Assembly (NCBI GenBank): GCA_011250595.1
Contig: JAANMP010000019.1
Span: 1-64,000 of the forward strand
Direction of reading: 5' to 3'
From: Bacillus sp. MM2020_1
GTDB taxonomy: Bacteria > Bacillota > Bacilli > Bacillales > Cytobacillaceae
Length of the DNA stretch: 64,000 bases
Part shown: positions 34,980 to 44,925 of the stretch, piece after piece
How the letters are laid out: each line of letters opens with the position of its first letter
Numbering within the stretch: the first letter of the stretch is position 1
Made by a program: the position numbers and the translations under genes
The notes under the pieces: generated by a model
Told to the model about the DNA's origin: nothing
The model's database searches: none
The model's input: the letters and a program-made list of their open reading frames with translations, nothing else

Positions 34980-36185
34980 TTAATTTTTAAAAGAAGCTTT
35001 CGTTGGCGACCAGGTTTTCCGCCAAGACATTTGGGCTATGAATAACACGATCAATGCTACAATGCCAATCCCTGTATAAACGATAAAGCCTGTTCCATAA
35101 CTTCCCGTAACTTCCTTTAGTGTTCCTAATATATTAGGGACAAAAAATCCGCCAACCCCGCCGGCTGCTCCAACAATCCCGGTGATCATCCCAATCTCTT
35201 CTTGGAAACGCTTTGGAACCAATTGAAAAACCGCTCCATTTCCCATTCCCAAACAGAGCATTCCGATAAACAATAAAGTGGTGACAAAAGCTAAAGGCGG
35301 GAGTTGGCTAACGCCAAACATACTTAGTGCAACCCCGATGAAAAGGAAAGTAAGCAGGCGGACACCACCTATTTTATCTGCAATGAACCCGCCAACGGGT
35401 CGGAAAAAGCTTCCGGCTGCTACACATAGGGTAACAAAATCGCCTGCTCTTACTTTTGATAAATCATATTGATCCACAAAAAAGATGCTCAAGAAACTGG
35501 ACAAACCAACAAATCCCCCGAAGGTAACACTGTACAGCAAACAAAAATACCATGTATCTTTTTGCTTGAATACATTTAGATATTCTGTCACCGGTTTGGG
35601 CGCGGGTTGAGAAGGGGCATCTTTTGCCAAAAAGATATACAAGCAAAAGACGATTAATAAAGGTATGAGTGCCAGTCCCAAAACATTATGCCAGCCCAGT
35701 TGTTCCGCTATACGAGGTCCAAATAAGGTTGCAAAAAGAGTTCCGCTGTTTCCGGCACCAGCTATCCCCATTGCCAGTCCTTGTAGATGAGGCGGGTACC
35801 ATCTGCTGGCCATCGGGATGGCTGCTGCAAAACTCGCACCGGCTACACCAAGAAGAATCCCAATCATATAAATTTCAGTTAATGTTTGACCATATAACCA
35901 ACCCCAGACCAGTGGAATGATGGTAACGAGCATGCCGCTGATGGCTGTTTTTCGTGGACCGATTCGATCTGTTAAGACGCCTAGGATGAGTCGGAAAAAC
36001 GATCCGCTTAAGATCGGAACTGCCACAATAAAACCCTTCTGCGAGGGAGTAAGCCCAAAATCCTTAGTAATATAAACCCCAAGTGCCCCTAAAATCACCC
36101 AAATCATAAAACTGACATCAAAGTATAAAAATGATGCCGCTAACGAGGGTGCATGACCGCTTTTTCTTAGAGCCGATAACTTCAT
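34980..36185 (-). CDS. nasA: Nitrate transporter NasA (NarK family MFS)
   Basis: Twelve-helix nitrate/nitrite porter of 401 aa. Both nitrate signatures are present: A-G-A-G-N-S-G-T near residue 135 (after M-A-S-R-W-Y-P-P) and G-A-A-G-G-V-G-G-F near 345 (after [15 protein letters not shown]). It brings nitrate in for the reductase encoded by the divergent nasBC genes, the same divergent arrangement as in B. subtilis. The ATG at 36185 follows GGGAG at about 10 bases; an upstream in-frame ATG has no site. Two TnrA/GlnR-type boxes lie between this gene and nasB, so both are probably induced on nitrogen limitation. Confidence 0.88.
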   Translation of the reverse strand: MKLSALRKSGHAPSLAASFLYFDVSFMIWVILGALGVYITKDFGLTPSQKGFIVAVPILSGSFFRLILGVLTDRIGPRKTAISGMLVTIIPLVWGWLYGQTLTEIYMIGILLGVAGASFAAAIPMASRWYPPHLQGLAMGIAGAGNSGTLFATLFGPRIAEQLGWHNVLGLALIPLLIVFCLYIFLAKDAPSQPAPKPVTEYLNVFKQKDTWYFCLLYSVTFGGFVGLSSFLSIFFVDQYDLSKVRAGDFVTLCVAAGSFFRPVGGFIADKIGGVRLLTFLFIGVALSMFGVSQLPPLAFVTTLLFIGMLCLGMGNGAVFQLVPKRFQEEIGMITGIVGAAGGVGGFFVPNILGTLKEVTGSYGTGFIVYTGIGIVALIVLFIAQMSWRKTWSPTKASFKN

Positions 36186-36415
36186 ATTGTTGTACTCCCT
36201 TCTAATAAACATTTTTTATGTGATTCATAACTAAATTTCTTCTTGTTTACCATTCAAAACAACTATCTTTTGAAAACATGACCCTTATTAGTAACACTGC
36301 GAATGAAAATAAACCAATACCATTTTTCATTGTTTTTCCTCCTAAACGTTTATGGTAATTGCGTTGCTCTTGCTGTGTTAAACAATAACGTATCGTCAAG
36401 GAAGATGTCTCCTAT

Positions 36416-36436
36416 CGTGTAAGAAACTCTAACACG
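36416..36436. promoter_or_regulatory. TnrA/GlnR box, copy 1
   Basis: TGTAAGAAACTCTAACA (36418-36434) fits the consensus TGTNA-N7-TNACA exactly, inside a longer palindrome CGTGTAAG...CTAACACG. It lies between divergent nasA and nasB. Confidence 0.8.
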
Positions 36437-36445
36437 GAAACTTAT

Positions 36446-36466
36446 CGTGTCAGGAAATGTAACACA
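36446..36466. promoter_or_regulatory. TnrA/GlnR box, copy 2
   Basis: TGTCAGGAAATGTAACA (36448-36464) also fits TGTNA-N7-TNACA. It is exactly 30 bp from copy 1, about three helical turns, so dimers would sit on the same face. Other parts of 36186-36554 hold no further recognised element. Confidence 0.8.
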
Positions 36467-36554
36467 ATGAATTCCTTTTGGAGAGATTTATGGAATAATA
36501 GGTGATATTTATATGTGCTGTTAAGCACATAATTAATCGGCGGAGGTTCTTAGA

Positions 36555-38915
36555 ATGACTAAGCAAAAACTTGTATTGATAGGGAATGGAATGGCGGGCG
36601 TACGATGTATTGAGGAAATTTTACGAGAAGCACCACATTCTTTTGAGATTACTATTTTCGGAACTGAACCACATCTTAACTATAATCGCATCCAACTATC
36701 GTCTGTTTTGCAGGGAGGTACAACGTTTAATGATATTACGATCCATGATCGGAATTGGTATGACGAACAAAACATTAACCTGTTCACTGGAGAAACGGTA
36801 ATAAAAATCGATCCCGAAAAACAAGTGCTAAAAACGGATAAAAATCGATATTTTTCCTATGATAGACTAATCATTGCAACAGGTTCCGTTCCATTTATAC
36901 TCCCTATTACCGGTGTAAACAAAGATGGAGTTACCACGTTTCGGACCATTGATGATTGTCAGAAAATGATTGAAACAGCGAAACATTATAAAAAAGCAGT
37001 AGTCATTGGAGGTGGGGTCTTAGGTTTAGAGGCAGCCTTTGGGTTGCTCAATCTTGGGATGGAAGTAACGGTGGTTCATAACGGCCGAAATTTAATGGAA
37101 AGGCAATTGGATGAAAGAGCGGCAAAACTGTTGCAAACAGAGTTGGAAAAGCAAGGTTTGCGCTTTCTTTTTGAAAAAGATACAAAGGAGATTAACGGAA
37201 ACAGTCGAGTTGAAGGAGTGTCTTTTAAAGATGGGACTGAAATACCTGCTGATTTGGTTGTAATGGCTGCAGGGGTGAGACCGAATATCCGGTTAGCAAA
37301 GGAATGTGGAATAAAATCAAACCGCGCAATCGTCGTTAATGATTATCTGGAAACGAATATACCGAACATTTATGCGGTCGGTGAATGTGTGGAACATCAA
37401 GATATCGTCTATGGATTAGTGAAACCACTTTATGATCAAGGGAAAGTCTTAGCCAAGCGAATTTGCGGGCTCGAATGCAAGGGTTACGAAGGAACGATTC
37501 TGTCGACCCAATTAAAAATATCCGGTGTGGATGTCTTTTCGGTCGGTCAGTTTACTTGTGATGAAAGATTTAAGGCGATTGAAATTCATAATGAGCTAGA
37601 TGGTGTTTACAAGAAATTGGTGTTTGAAGAATCCAAAATGGTTGGAGCTGTTTTATTTGGAGATACAAGTGATCGCACAAGATTTCTGGAAATGATCTTG
37701 AAAAAACAAGATGTATCAGACGTGGAGAAAGTTACTCTTTTTCAATCATTAAGAGGAGCCGGTGGTTCTGTCGCTTTAATGTCCCCAGGTGATATTATCT
37801 GCAATTGTAACGGTGTCCCAAAAGGGGCGATTATTGAAGCAGTTCTAAAAACTGGATGTTCCACAGTTGAACAAGTGAAAAAGTGTACAAAGGCTTCAGC
37901 TTCGTGTGGGGGCTGTAAACCGTTAGTATCCGAGCTTTTAACCTATATTCAGAGCGATGAATTTGATGAGGTGATTGAACAAAAGACGCTGTGCTCCTGT
38001 ACCTCGTTAACAGAAGATGACGTCGTTTATGAAATGCAAATGAAAGGCTTGTCCTCCGTTCAGGAAGTGATGGATGTACTAGACTGGCACAACAAAACGG
38101 GATGCGCCACTTGTCTTCCTGCCCTAGCCTATTATATTGGAATGATTTATCCAGAATATGAAAGACAGGAGGAAACTCTTTTTGTATCCGAAAAAATGAG
38201 TGCCATCTTACAACATGACGGGTCTTATACAGTTGTCCCACAAATGTACGGTGGAAAAACCTCTGCAGCACAATTACGCACCATTGCCGAGGTTTCTGAG
38301 AAGTTTGGGATCTCGAATGTAGCTGTAACAAGTGAACAAAGAATTCATTTGATGGGAGTGAAGGAAGAAGACCTGTCCGACGTATGGGCTGCTTTGAATA
38401 TGGCCGTAAGTGCAACGTATGGAAATATGGTTCAAAATGTTAAAACATGTATCGGTGAACATGTTTGCAGATGTGACAAACAACCTTCGCTTCAGCTTGC
38501 GGTTAACCTCGAAAGGAGATTGGAGTTTTTAATCACACCTTATCGCGTGAAAATGGGTATATCAGCATGTATGCATAATGGTGCAGGGTCAACCACAAAA
38601 GATATCGGTATCATTGGGACGGAATTGGGCTGGGAAATTTATGCTGGCGGGAGCAGCGGACGTCACATCCGTGCCGGTGAGTTATTATGCCTCGAGGCAG
38701 CGACCGATGATGTCATCGAAATCATTTGCGGCTTAATTCAATATTACCGTGAGACAGCCAATTACCTTGAGCGAACTTGGCAATGGATTGAAAGGGTTGG
38801 TTTAGTGCATATAAGAGAAATACTGTTTGACCTTGAACTTCGCCAGCAATTACTGATGCGGCTAGAGCAGGATAAATTCTTGCGGAGAACGTCTTTAGAA
38901 AAAAGCTCAAAGTAA
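36555..38915 (+). CDS. nasB: Assimilatory nitrate reductase electron-transfer subunit NasB
   Basis: NirB-like flavoprotein of 786 aa that passes electrons from NAD(P)H to NasC. The N-terminal FAD/NAD part (about 1-400) has G-N-G-M-A-G and G-G-G-V-L-G-L-E loops. Two BFD-type [2Fe-2S] regions follow (C-N-C-N-G...C-G-G-C, and C-S-C...C-A-T-C). A ferredoxin-like half domain and a siroheme-type domain close the chain. In that last domain C632, C638 and C672 are kept but the fourth ligand position is Gly676 (A-C-M-H-N-G). It is therefore unlikely to bind a siroheme-[4Fe-4S] centre and reduce nitrite. The position and divergence from nasA match B. subtilis NasB. Confidence 0.85.
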   Translation: MTKQKLVLIGNGMAGVRCIEEILREAPHSFEITIFGTEPHLNYNRIQLSSVLQGGTTFNDITIHDRNWYDEQNINLFTGETVIKIDPEKQVLKTDKNRYFSYDRLIIATGSVPFILPITGVNKDGVTTFRTIDDCQKMIETAKHYKKAVVIGGGVLGLEAAFGLLNLGMEVTVVHNGRNLMERQLDERAAKLLQTELEKQGLRFLFEKDTKEINGNSRVEGVSFKDGTEIPADLVVMAAGVRPNIRLAKECGIKSNRAIVVNDYLETNIPNIYAVGECVEHQDIVYGLVKPLYDQGKVLAKRICGLECKGYEGTILSTQLKISGVDVFSVGQFTCDERFKAIEIHNELDGVYKKLVFEESKMVGAVLFGDTSDRTRFLEMILKKQDVSDVEKVTLFQSLRGAGGSVALMSPGDIICNCNGVPKGAIIEAVLKTGCSTVEQVKKCTKASASCGGCKPLVSELLTYIQSDEFDEVIEQKTLCSCTSLTEDDVVYEMQMKGLSSVQEVMDVLDWHNKTGCATCLPALAYYIGMIYPEYERQEETLFVSEKMSAILQHDGSYTVVPQMYGGKTSAAQLRTIAEVSEKFGISNVAVTSEQRIHLMGVKEEDLSDVWAALNMAVSATYGNMVQNVKTCIGEHVCRCDKQPSLQLAVNLERRLEFLITPYRVKMGISACMHNGAGSTTKDIGIIGTELGWEIYAGGSSGRHIRAGELLCLEAATDDVIEIICGLIQYYRETANYLERTWQWIERVGLVHIREILFDLELRQQLLMRLEQDKFLRRTSLEKSSK

Positions 38916-38985
38916 TCATTTATCACGATTTTAGTAGTCATTATAAATACCTATATAATAAAAAATGGGGAAAGGGTGAGATACC

Positions 38986-41133
38986 ATGACAGAGGCGCTA
39001 TTAAAGTATTTCCGTACAAAAGAACAAGAAGTAAAATCGGAAAAAAGGTATGATACCCAATGTCCATTTTGCAGCATGCAATGTAAAATGCAATTGATCG
39101 AACAATCAATCGTTACTAGAAAAAAATATTTAACCATTGGAAAGGACAATCCCACTTCAGAGGGGCGTTTATGTATTAAAGGCATGAATGCCCATCAGCA
39201 TGCTTTTCATAAGGAACGCTTGAAATATCCCATGGTAAAGGTAAATGGCGAATTTGTCGGGACCACATGGGAGAAAGCGTTAGACCTGATCAAAGAAAAT
39301 TTTACGAAAATCCAGGAAGAAGCGGGACTGAATGCTTTAGCGGTTTATGGGAGTGCTTCAATCACGAATGAAGAAGCCTACTTATTGGGGAAATTTGCCC
39401 GTGTTGCTTTAAAAACAAAATATATTGATTACAATGGCCGATTTTGTATGTCTGCGGCTGCATCTGCTGCTAGTCAAACGTTTGGATTGGATAGAGGATT
39501 CACTAATAGCTTGTCCGAAATCGCATCCACTCGTTGCCTTATTTTAGCTGGGACGAATATTGCTGAATGTCAGCCCACAATTATGCCCTATTTCGAAAGG
39601 GCGAAAGAAAATGGTGCTTATATTATCGCCATCGATCCTCGGGAAACAGCAACAACGAAAATAGCAGACTTGCATTTACAACCTATACCGGGTACCGACT
39701 CCGTGTTGGCTAACGGGTTATTGAAAGTTATTCTGGAAGAGAATTATGTGGATGAAGCGTTTATCCAAGAACGTGTGAACGGGTTTGAAGAAGTTCGGGA
39801 GTATGTATTATCGCTCTGTTTAGAAGAAATAGAAGAGATAACGGGTGTTCCGATCCCTCTTATTCGCAAAGCGGCAGACAGGTTTGGAAAAGAAGAAACA
39901 GGAATGATTTTTACAGCGAGAGGGGTAGAACAGCATACAAATGGTTCGCTGACTGTCCGTAATTTCCTGAATATTCTGCTTGCAACAGGTAAAATTGGCA
40001 AGCCGAGCTGTGGTTATGGAGCGATTACGGGACAGGGAAACGGTCAGGGGGCGAGAGAGCATGGACAAAAAGCTGACCAACTACCGGGTTATCGTTCGAT
40101 TGAGAACGAAGAAGATCGGAAACATGTGGCCGACATCTGGGGGATTGATCAGGAGGATTTACCAAGGAAGGGGGTTTCCGCTTATGAAATGATTGAGAAA
40201 ATTCATGAAGGTGAAATAAAAGGGTTATTTCTCATGTGTTCCAATCCGATTGTTTCCAATCCGAATGCCCATTTCGTCAAAGAGGCCATTAAAAAATTAT
40301 CGTTCTTTGTTGCGGTGGATCTGTTTGTTTCAGAAACAGCCCAATTAGCAGATGTCATATTGCCGGCCTCTTCCTATCTTGAAGATGAAGGAACAATGAC
40401 CAATTTAGAGGGACGGGTAACATTACGGGAAGCAAGCTATCCTTGTCCGGGAGAAGCCAAGCATGATTGGCAAATCATATGTGAAATTGCCCGTGTGCTT
40501 GGAAAGGAAGAATTTTTTTCTTTCACCTCTGCTGAGGAAATTTTTACGGAATTAAGGATGGCAAGCCGGGGAGGAAAGGCTGATTATTTTGGTATGACAT
40601 ATGAACGTCTTAGAAAGGAAGGCGGGATCTTATGGCCGTGTCCGGACACTGACCATAAGGGGACGAAACGCGTGTTTGAGACCTCCTTCGCCCATTCAGA
40701 TGGAAAGGCAGAAATGGTGGTTGTTCCGAACATCCCTGAGGTGCCAAAAGAACAATTGTCCGAAGAATTCCCGCTTTATCTAACAACCGGAAGAGTCATG
40801 TCACACTACCTAACAGGAGTTCAAACAAGAAAAAGTCCAGCTTTAGCGGCAAGGAACATAGAACCGTTTATGGAAATTCATCCTTCAACTGCAGCAAAAT
40901 TTCAGATCTGGGACCAATCATTAGTAAAGATTGAATCGAGAAGGGGAAGTGTTGTGGTGAGAAGTAAATGGTCGGAAACGATTCGTCATGATACCATTTT
41001 TGTTCCTTTTCACTGGGCAGACTCACAAAATATTAATCTCCTCGTTTCAAAAGAATTGGATCCTGCCTGCAAAATGCCAGGCTTTAAAGTCAGTGCCGTT
41101 AAAGTGCGTCCAGCAACTGATTTTTTAAATTAA
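38986..41133 (+). CDS. nasC: Assimilatory nitrate reductase catalytic subunit NasC
   Basis: Molybdopterin enzyme of 715 aa reducing nitrate to nitrite in the cytoplasm. The N-terminal [4Fe-4S] ligands are C-P-F-C-S-M-Q-C near residue 26 and C-I-K-G near 63. N-G-R-F-C-M-S supplies the Cys that coordinates molybdenum. The molydopterin-binding domains run to the C-terminus, where T-G-R-V-M-S-H-Y starts the dinucleotide-binding domain. No Tat signal, as expected for an assimilatory enzyme. It follows nasB by 70 bp and takes electrons from it. Length matches B. subtilis NasC (710 aa, from memory). Confidence 0.92.
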   Translation: MTEALLKYFRTKEQEVKSEKRYDTQCPFCSMQCKMQLIEQSIVTRKKYLTIGKDNPTSEGRLCIKGMNAHQHAFHKERLKYPMVKVNGEFVGTTWEKALDLIKENFTKIQEEAGLNALAVYGSASITNEEAYLLGKFARVALKTKYIDYNGRFCMSAAASAASQTFGLDRGFTNSLSEIASTRCLILAGTNIAECQPTIMPYFERAKENGAYIIAIDPRETATTKIADLHLQPIPGTDSVLANGLLKVILEENYVDEAFIQERVNGFEEVREYVLSLCLEEIEEITGVPIPLIRKAADRFGKEETGMIFTARGVEQHTNGSLTVRNFLNILLATGKIGKPSCGYGAITGQGNGQGAREHGQKADQLPGYRSIENEEDRKHVADIWGIDQEDLPRKGVSAYEMIEKIHEGEIKGLFLMCSNPIVSNPNAHFVKEAIKKLSFFVAVDLFVSETAQLADVILPASSYLEDEGTMTNLEGRVTLREASYPCPGEAKHDWQIICEIARVLGKEEFFSFTSAEEIFTELRMASRGGKADYFGMTYERLRKEGGILWPCPDTDHKGTKRVFETSFAHSDGKAEMVVVPNIPEVPKEQLSEEFPLYLTTGRVMSHYLTGVQTRKSPALAARNIEPFMEIHPSTAAKFQIWDQSLVKIESRRGSVVVRSKWSETIRHDTIFVPFHWADSQNINLLVSKELDPACKMPGFKVSAVKVRPATDFLN

Positions 41134-41140
41134 AAATTTC

Positions 41141-41161
41141 CGTGTTAGAAGACCTTACACG
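41141..41161 (+). promoter_or_regulatory. TnrA/GlnR box upstream of nasD
   Basis: TGTTAGAAGACCTTACA (41143-41159) fits TGTNA-N7-TNACA, and the surrounding palindrome CGTGTTAG...CTTACACG mirrors copy 1 upstream of nasB. It lies 8 bp after the nasC stop, so nasDE-sumT can be expressed separately from nasBC, as in B. subtilis. Confidence 0.8.
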
Positions 41162-41226
41162 ATAAGTTAGTTTTTGAAATGGCTGTGATATAGTTTAAGA
41201 AACTTTCAAACAGGAGGAAAGCTAAC

Positions 41227-43641
41227 ATGGAGAAGAAAAAGTTGGTACTCGTAGGTAATGGCATGGCTGGTGTTAAAACCATTGAGGAGATATTAAAACT
41301 ATCAAGAGAATCATTCGAGATTACAATTTTCGGAAGGGAACCGCATCCGAATTATAATAGAATACTACTTTCGAAAGTATTACAAGGAGATACAGAGGTA
41401 AAAGACATAACGCTTAATGAATGGGAATGGTACACAGAGAACAACATTCAGTTGTTCACAAGTGAAACAGTGATCAAAATTGATTCAGAAAGGAAAGTAG
41501 TTGTAACCGACTTAGGAAGAATTGAACCGTATGATGAACTGATTATTGCGTCAGGGTCTATCCCGTTTATCCTTCCGATTCCAGGAGCGGATAAGAAAGG
41601 AGTAACAGCTTTTCGGGATATAAAGGACACAGAGGTCATGCTTGAAAATTCGAAAAAGTATAAAAAGGCAGCCGTGATTGGCGGTGGTCTGCTCGGACTC
41701 GAAGCGGCAAGAGGTCTTCTAAACTTAGGAATGGATGTTTCGGTCATTCATCTCGCCCCGTATTTGATGGAGCGCCAATTAGACCCTCAAGCAGGGAAAC
41801 TGCTGCAAAGAGAATTAGAACAACAGGGAATGAAATTTTTATTAGAAAAACAAACGCAGGAAATATTTGGGAATGATCGCGTAGAAGGTCTAAGATTTAG
41901 TGATGGGACGTTGCTTGATGCTGACTTAGTCGTCATGGCAGTTGGTATCAAGCCAAACGTCGAATTAGCCAAAGAAACAGACATTGCTGTTAATCGTGGG
42001 ATTGTCGTGAATGAATACCTGCAAACGAGCATTCCTAATATTTACTCGGTTGGAGAGTGTGCCGAGCACAATGGTACGGTTTATGGTCTGGTAGCCCCCT
42101 TATATGAGCAAGGAAGAGTATTAGCGAAACATATTTGCGGGTTGGGGACTACGGGTTATAAAGGCTCGGTATTATCCACACAGTTGAAGGTTTCAGGCGT
42201 TGAGGTGTTTTCAGCAGGGGACTTTATGGAAGGTGAAGGTAAGGAAGCCATCAAAGTTTTTGATGGAAATGACAGCATTTATAAAAAAATCGTGATCAAA
42301 GATAGTAAAATCGTAGGCGCAGTGCTGTTTGGTGATAGCAGTGATGGTAATCGTCTCTTTTCAATGATTCAAAAGCAAGCAGACGTTTCCTTCACCACGA
42401 AGGTATCACTTCTTCAGCCTCTCAATGATGACTTTGGTGGCAGCTTAGTTGCTTCCATGAGTGAAGAGGAAATCATCTGTGGATGTAATGGTGTATCCAA
42501 AGGGGCAATAATTCAGGCAATACAAAATCAAGGATGTTCATCCGTTGATGAAATCAAAGCTTGTACTAGTGCATCCAGGTCATGTGGAGGATGCAAGCCG
42601 CTTGTTGCGGAAGTGTTAAAACTGACGCTCGGATCAGAGTTTGACAGCACTGTCCAGAAAGAAGCAATTTGCAGCTGTACCCATTTATCGAGGGATGAAG
42701 TAGTGCAAGAGATAAAAACAAAAGGGCTGACCCACATCAAAGAAGTGATGTATGTACTTGGGTGGAGTACCGAGGAAGGGTGCTCAAAATGCCGCCCAGC
42801 TCTGAACTATTACTTGGGTATGGTTCATCCGATTGATTATCAGGATGAAAAGGAGTCTCGATTTGTCAACGAGCGCATGCATGCAAATATTCAAAAGGAT
42901 GGAACCTATTCTGTTGTACCGCGAATGTACGGCGGTGTAACAAATGCACAGGACTTACGACGGATTGCTGACGTGGTCGATAAATATGAAATACCGATGG
43001 TAAAACTAACTGGAGGTCAACGGATCGACTTGCTTGGCGTGAAAAAAGAAGACTTGCCAAAAGTATGGACAGATTTGGATATGCCCTCAGGGTCTGCCTA
43101 CGGTAAATCATTACGGACAGTAAAAACATGTGTGGGTGATCAGTTCTGTCGTTTTGGAACGCAAGATTCCATTGGACTAGGAATCGATCTCGAAAAGAAA
43201 TTTGAAGGACTTCAAACACCACATAAGGTAAAAATGGCCGTATCTGCTTGTCCGAGAAGCTGTGCAGAGTCTGGGTTTAAAGATATTGGTTTTATAGGGA
43301 TTGACGGTGGCTGGGAACTTTATGTCGGTGGGAATGGCGGAACACATGTCCGCGGAGGAGACCTGCTATACACAGTAAAAACATCCGAAGAAGCGATGGA
43401 AATTACCGGTGCCTATCTTCAGTATTACCGTGAAACAGCCAACTACTTAGAACGGACGTCTGCTTGGATTGAACGTATTGGTTTGGCGCATGTCCGCTCT
43501 GTTCTTGATGATCATGAAAAACGTAAAGAATTAAATACTCGTATTGATGATGCATTATCTGTTGTCAGAGATCCATGGAAGACGATAACGGAAGATGCAA
43601 AGGTTAAAAAGGAATTGTTTGAGAGTGTAGTAAAGTCGTAG
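41227..43641 (+). CDS. nasD: Nitrite reductase large subunit NasD
   Basis: NAD(P)H-dependent assimilatory nitrite reductase, 804 aa, reducing nitrite to ammonium. Domain order as in NasB: FAD/NAD domains (about 1-400), two BFD-type [2Fe-2S] regions, a ferredoxin half domain and the siroheme domain. The siroheme-[4Fe-4S] ligands are all present: C635 and C641 (C-V-G-D-Q-F-C), C675 and C679 (C-P-R-S-C). AGGAGGAAAG precedes the ATG. NasD and NasB share long runs of similarity, pointing to an old duplication. It works with NasE and with siroheme made from the SumT product. Confidence 0.94.
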   Translation: MEKKKLVLVGNGMAGVKTIEEILKLSRESFEITIFGREPHPNYNRILLSKVLQGDTEVKDITLNEWEWYTENNIQLFTSETVIKIDSERKVVVTDLGRIEPYDELIIASGSIPFILPIPGADKKGVTAFRDIKDTEVMLENSKKYKKAAVIGGGLLGLEAARGLLNLGMDVSVIHLAPYLMERQLDPQAGKLLQRELEQQGMKFLLEKQTQEIFGNDRVEGLRFSDGTLLDADLVVMAVGIKPNVELAKETDIAVNRGIVVNEYLQTSIPNIYSVGECAEHNGTVYGLVAPLYEQGRVLAKHICGLGTTGYKGSVLSTQLKVSGVEVFSAGDFMEGEGKEAIKVFDGNDSIYKKIVIKDSKIVGAVLFGDSSDGNRLFSMIQKQADVSFTTKVSLLQPLNDDFGGSLVASMSEEEIICGCNGVSKGAIIQAIQNQGCSSVDEIKACTSASRSCGGCKPLVAEVLKLTLGSEFDSTVQKEAICSCTHLSRDEVVQEIKTKGLTHIKEVMYVLGWSTEEGCSKCRPALNYYLGMVHPIDYQDEKESRFVNERMHANIQKDGTYSVVPRMYGGVTNAQDLRRIADVVDKYEIPMVKLTGGQRIDLLGVKKEDLPKVWTDLDMPSGSAYGKSLRTVKTCVGDQFCRFGTQDSIGLGIDLEKKFEGLQTPHKVKMAVSACPRSCAESGFKDIGFIGIDGGWELYVGGNGGTHVRGGDLLYTVKTSEEAMEITGAYLQYYRETANYLERTSAWIERIGLAHVRSVLDDHEKRKELNTRIDDALSVVRDPWKTITEDAKVKKELFESVVKS

Positions 43642-43671
43642 TAACTTACTATGGAGGGAGCAGATGATCCA

Positions 43672-43995
43672 ATGATAAAAAGAAGCGCAAAAGTGGTGTC
43701 AATCGGTTCGATACGGGATCTTCCAGAGCGGCTGGGAAAAATTGTTTCTGTTGGTAAAACAGAAGTAGCGGTATTTAAATTATTAAACGGGAGCATCCGT
43801 GCGGTGGAAAATCGCTGTCCACATAAGGGCGGAGTCTTGAGCGAAGGAATGGTAAGCGGCGAATTTGTTTTCTGTCCGATGCATGATTGGAAAATATGTT
43901 TAGAGGATGGGAAGGTCCAAGACCCAGATACGGGCTGTGTGAAAACCTATCAAACTAAAATTGTAGACGACGAAGTGTTTCTTTTAATAGATTAG
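43672..43995 (+). CDS. nasE: Nitrite reductase small subunit NasE (Rieske-type)
   Basis: NirD-like Rieske [2Fe-2S] protein of 107 aa. The motif C-P-H-K-G-G ... C-P-M-H-D-W-K is complete with two Cys and two His. It is the partner of NasD. The ATG at 43672 is preferred to an ATG at 43651, since GGAGGG lies between them and the resulting length is close to B. subtilis NasE (106 aa). Follows nasD by 30 bp. Confidence 0.88.
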   Translation: MIKRSAKVVSIGSIRDLPERLGKIVSVGKTEVAVFKLLNGSIRAVENRCPHKGGVLSEGMVSGEFVFCPMHDWKICLEDGKVQDPDTGCVKTYQTKIVDDEVFLLID

Positions 43996-44018
43996 TTGGA
44001 AGGAGATAATGACTAATC

Positions 44019-44795
44019 ATGAAGCTAAAAAAAGGAAAGGTTTATATTATAGGGGCAGGTCCTGGCGATCCTGATTTAATTACGATTAAAGCAATGAAAT
44101 ACCTTGAGCAGGCAGAAGTCATACTTTATGATCGACTAGTCAATCCGGTGTTACTGAAATACGCTAAGGTGAATGCCGAATTGATATATTGTGGAAAAGA
44201 GCCAGGGAACCATTGTTTTTCCCAGGAGGCCATCCATCAATTATTGGTTGATAAAGCCTTGGCTGGTAAATTGGTCGTCCGCTTAAAAGGAGGCGACCCA
44301 TTTATTTTTGGCCGAGGAGGCGAAGAAGCCGATGTATTGGTTGGAAATGGAATAGACTTTGAAGTAGTTCCTGGGATTACCTCTGGAATTGCTGCTCCAG
44401 CCTATGCGGGAATACCTGTTACTTACCGGGATATGAGCCGATCCTTTGCCATGGTTACGGGTCATTGCTTGAGCGGTATACCAAATAGCATTCGCTGGGA
44501 CCTTCTAGCCCATGGAGTCGATACACTGTCCATTTATATGGGTGTCAAACATCTTCCGTTTATATGTAACCAATTGCGAACCTATGGTAAAGATCCCTCC
44601 ACACCGATTGCTGTAATTGAACAAGGGACAACAGTAAATCAACAAACTGTTGTCGGTACTCTAGAGACAATCGTTGAAATGGTTAATGAGAATCAAATCT
44701 CGAATCCAGCGATGATTGTTATTGGAGAAGTTGTAAAACTCTCGGAAAAACTATCTTGGTATCCTGAGAGAATAAAAGGAGAGATACTTACTTAA
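44019..44795 (+). CDS. Uroporphyrinogen-III C-methyltransferase (SumT)
   Basis: SAM-dependent methyltransferase of 258 aa making precorrin-2, the first step from uroporphyrinogen III to siroheme. The signature V-Y-I-I-G-A-G-P-G-D-P-D-L-I-T lies at 9-23 and V-V-R-L-K-G-G-D-P-F-I-F-G-R near 90, both diagnostic. It equals the N-terminal half of B. subtilis NasF, without the HemD-like second domain. The oxidase and ferrochelatase steps must be encoded elsewhere. Last gene of the nas transcript, 23 bp after nasE. Confidence 0.9.
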   Translation: MKLKKGKVYIIGAGPGDPDLITIKAMKYLEQAEVILYDRLVNPVLLKYAKVNAELIYCGKEPGNHCFSQEAIHQLLVDKALAGKLVVRLKGGDPFIFGRGGEEADVLVGNGIDFEVVPGITSGIAAPAYAGIPVTYRDMSRSFAMVTGHCLSGIPNSIRWDLLAHGVDTLSIYMGVKHLPFICNQLRTYGKDPSTPIAVIEQGTTVNQQTVVGTLETIVEMVNENQISNPAMIVIGEVVKLSEKLSWYPERIKGEILT

Positions 44796-44807
44796 TATGA
44801 TTTTGAA

Positions 44808-44842
44808 AGTGTTTATAATGAAAATTATAGACTCTTTTTTTT
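44808..44842 (+). terminator. Terminator of the nas transcript
   Basis: AGT-(bulge)-TATAAT pairs with ATTATA-G-ACT around GAAA, then eight T. The stem is A/T-rich and imperfect. Confidence 0.6.
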
Positions 44843-44925
44843 GTATTTTATTGTTTTTTATAGAGGTATATATTAAATTTTGTCGAATTCCATAAGTAAA
44901 TATACCTAATCAAGAGGGCGAAAAA

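Noticed and set aside
36391..36412. Third TnrA-like site in the nasA-nasB gap
   Set aside because: TATCGTCAAGG... shares only the outer bases and does not fit TGTNA-N7-TNACA.
36416..36466. Operator of an unknown regulator
   Set aside because: The palindromes first looked novel but fit the known TnrA/GlnR consensus in the expected nas context.
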